Positions 62,410 to 64,000 of a stretch of 64,000 nucleotides of DNA are shown piece by piece (positions within the stretch are counted from its first letter, which is position 1; each line of letters begins with the position of its first letter). The notes beneath the pieces were generated by a model. It was given only the letters and a program-made list of their open reading frames with translations. It was not told where the DNA came from and made no database searches. Source of the DNA: Streptomyces sp. M41(2017). Its GTDB lineage: Bacteria > Actinomycetota > Actinomycetes > Streptomycetales > Streptomycetaceae. The position numbers and the translations under genes were made by a program. The DNA lies in assembly GCF_002078175.1 (NCBI RefSeq), contig NZ_MWFK01000001.1, positions 5,270,001 through 5,334,000 on the forward strand, read 5' to 3'.

Positions 62410-62541
62410 CTCCGGAGGGCGCGCCGGTCGGGCTCGGGACGGTGGAGACGCAACTCCCCTCCGGAACGAGCCCCGTTGGTGGTTGTCCCAGGTGTTCGCG
62501 GCCGCCCGGGTGTCCGCGCCGGGCCGCTGCCCGGCGCGCGT

Positions 62542-64000
62542 TCACCGGCCGTCCCGGCTGCGGACGGCTCCCTCGCGGCACCGGCGGACCAGAACGGCCC
62601 ACGCCAGGGTCGTGAACAGCAGCGCGAACCCGGCCAGGATCAGCCAGCCGCGGGCCGCCGGATGGCCGAACGAGCCGCCGTAGGAGGCCAGCAGCGGAGG
62701 TCCGAGCGGGGAGTCGCCGGTGCGCCAGAGCCTCTCCAGCCCCACGCCGCCGCCCAGCGCCTCGAACGCCCAGCGGTTCGTCATGGCCCAGCTGACGGCC
62801 TGCCCCGCACCGGTCATCCGGGGGACCGGCACGAACGCCCCCGAGAACAGCACCTGGGGAAAACACAGCAGGGGCAGCATGAGGGTCGCCTGACCGGGCT
62901 CCGACACCGCCGCGGACGCGAGAAGCCCGAGGGCCAGAGCGGCGGCCGAGGCCAGCACACTCGTCACGAACAGCGAGCCGTACGTGTCCCAGCCCGCCGG
63001 AGGCAGCCGGTCCACGGCGCGCAGGACGACCAGCAGCAACGCGTCCGCGACCGCTAGCGCGGGCAGCATGGTGGTCAGTTTCGAGGCGATGTACGGGCCG
63101 ATCCGCAGCCCGGCCAGCCATTCCCTGCGCAGCACCGGCAGTTCGGTGCAGATCTGGAGCAGCCCGTAGGTCAGCCCGAAGAAGAAGGCGCCGAACGCGA
63201 TCCAGAACATGATCATCGCGGTCGAACCCGGATCCGGCGACGCCGGATCGAAGGCACCGGCCCGGAACAGCACCGCGAACATCGCGACGATCATCACCGG
63301 CGAACCGGCCAGGACGGCGGCCGACAGCCTGCTGTGCAGCAGCAGCGCCGTTCCCCTGCGGGAAAGCAGCGCCCACTGCCGCAGGGCACCGACACGACTG
63401 CCGCGCGGGGCAGCGGAGTTCGTCCCGGCTCGTGGAGTCTCCTCCGGGGCGGTGCCCTCGACGCGCACGCCGTCGGCCACCGCCTCGTACACCTCCTCGA
63501 CCGTGCCGACGCCGAACGCCGCGCGGAGAGCGGCCGGTTCACCCGCGTACGCGACCTGTCCGCCCGGGGCGAGGAACACGACCTGGTCGCAGCGGAGCAG
63601 GTCGGCGAGGACGTGGGTGGTCAGCACGACGGTGGTGCCGTCCTCGGCCAGCGCGCGCAGGGTCCGCAGCAGCGCCGCCCCGGTGACCGGGTCGAGTCCC
63701 GAGGTCGGCTCGTCGAGGAAGAGCACCCGCGGCCGGGTGAGCAACTCGACGGCGATGGAGGCCCGTTTGCGCTCGCCGCCGCTCAACGCGCGGACCGGCG
63801 TCGAGGCCCGGTGGGTCAGCCCCAGCGCCTCCAGGACCCGGTCCACGTCCGCGGCCACGGTCTCCGCGGTCGTGCCCGGCGGCATCCGCAGACCTGCCGC
63901 GTACCGGAGCGTCCGGCTCAGCGGCAGCTCGCGGTGGATGATGTCCTCCTGCGGCACGAAGCCGAACTCCGGCCCGGGCGCCCCCGGCCGGGCACCGTCG
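62542..64000 (-). CDS. ABCG-type ABC transporter, ATPase-permease fusion (5' end cut off)
   Basis: The gene enters from the right edge; its start and Walker A lie outside. Visible ATPase parts are the Q-loop region FVPQEDIIHRELPLSR, signature LSGGERKR and Walker B VLFLDEPTSGLD. After residue about 155 of the visible part come an ABC-2 permease with about six helices and a short basic tail. In streptomycetes such fusions often carry an N-terminal FHA domain, which would be out of the window. Substrate unknown. Confidence 0.85.
   Translation of the reverse strand, partial: DGARPGAPGPEFGFVPQEDIIHRELPLSRTLRYAAGLRMPPGTTAETVAADVDRVLEALGLTHRASTPVRALSGGERKRASIAVELLTRPRVLFLDEPTSGLDPVTGAALLRTLRALAEDGTTVVLTTHVLADLLRCDQVVFLAPGGQVAYAGEPAALRAAFGVGTVEEVYEAVADGVRVEGTAPEETPRAGTNSAAPRGSRVGALRQWALLSRRGTALLLHSRLSAAVLAGSPVMIVAMFAVLFRAGAFDPASPDPGSTAMIMFWIAFGAFFFGLTYGLLQICTELPVLRREWLAGLRIGPYIASKLTTMLPALAVADALLLVVLRAVDRLPPAGWDTYGSLFVTSVLASAAALALGLLASAAVSEPGQATLMLPLLCFPQVLFSGAFVPVPRMTGAGQAVSWAMTNRWAFEALGGGVGLERLWRTGDSPLGPPLLASYGGSFGHPAARGWLILAGFALLFTTLAWAVLVRRCREGAVRSRDGR

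Noticed and set aside
1..64000. Mobile element, prophage, CRISPR or tRNA-linked attachment site
   Set aside because: No transposase, integrase, phage structural gene, regular repeat array or tRNA was found, and base composition is even.

Overview
The window is a 64 kb piece of a very GC-rich actinobacterial chromosome, almost certainly Streptomyces. The third codon position is nearly always G or C, GTG starts are frequent, long shadow frames lie opposite real genes, and the gene content (Tat- and Sec-exported carbohydrate enzymes, ricin-B lectin modules, DUF1206, TerD, SAV_5884-type ATP-grasp) is typical of that genus. I see no rRNA, tRNA, CRISPR array, transposase or integrase, so it reads as stable chromosome rather than an integrated element. 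About 58 protein genes are supported.

Layout. 0-8 kb: cell-wall and housekeeping singles (L,D-transpeptidase, membrane-anchored serine protease, type II NADH dehydrogenase, exported HAD phosphatase, F420-type PPOX protein), then a TetR regulator with a DUF35 OB-fold protein, a small DUF5519-like protein and a DUF6445 protein. 8.2-17.3 kb: a self-contained polysaccharide-utilisation locus. It has a DeoR/LacI hybrid regulator, a lipoprotein binding protein with two ABC permeases, a 2-hydroxyacid dehydrogenase, a phosphodiesterase/phosphatase-superfamily enzyme, and a divergent Tat-exported family 8 polysaccharide lyase. CGATCG-type boxes occur at all three promoter regions. 17.4-23.8 kb: a membrane peptidoglycan-binding protein, a P-loop kinase, a SnoaL-like protein, a beta-phosphoglucomutase/GH65 phosphorylase pair and a secreted serine hydrolase. 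24-30 kb: a TerD-CAP fusion, small membrane proteins, an RpiR regulator, DUF1206 behind a tiny coupled ORF, and a GH105 hydrolase. 30.3-35.4 kb: three co-directional secreted proteins that all carry ricin-B lectin repeats (GH18 chitinase, beta-helix protein, ThuA protein), probably one transcript from a near-consensus promoter with a chitinase/DasR-like box in its spacer. 35.7-42 kb: a short-chain dehydrogenase, then cydA-cydB, a cation/proton antiporter and a DUF389 membrane protein.

42-64 kb: aldo/keto reductase and DUF2238; a TetR repressor with a strong tandem-palindrome operator next to a TetX-like FAD monooxygenase; a two-gene graspetide (ATP-grasp RiPP) module with a 63-residue precursor and its ligase, divergent from an HTH protein; a membrane pseudokinase; a serine hydrolase; a three-gene redox-signalling operon (receiver/thioredoxin-reductase fusion, cNMP-domain histidine kinase, UBP zinc finger); DUF4032; N-formylglutamate amidohydrolase; a cNMP-only protein; VOC and DUF4177 proteins; a molybdenum-cofactor-sulfurase-like aminotransferase; and the end of an ABCG-type transporter that runs off the right edge.

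The most distinctive items are the graspetide module, the TetR/TetX-like pair with a possibly leaderless mRNA, the coordinated lyase locus, and the chitinase transcript promoter. All functions are inferred from sequence reading alone; no database search was possible.
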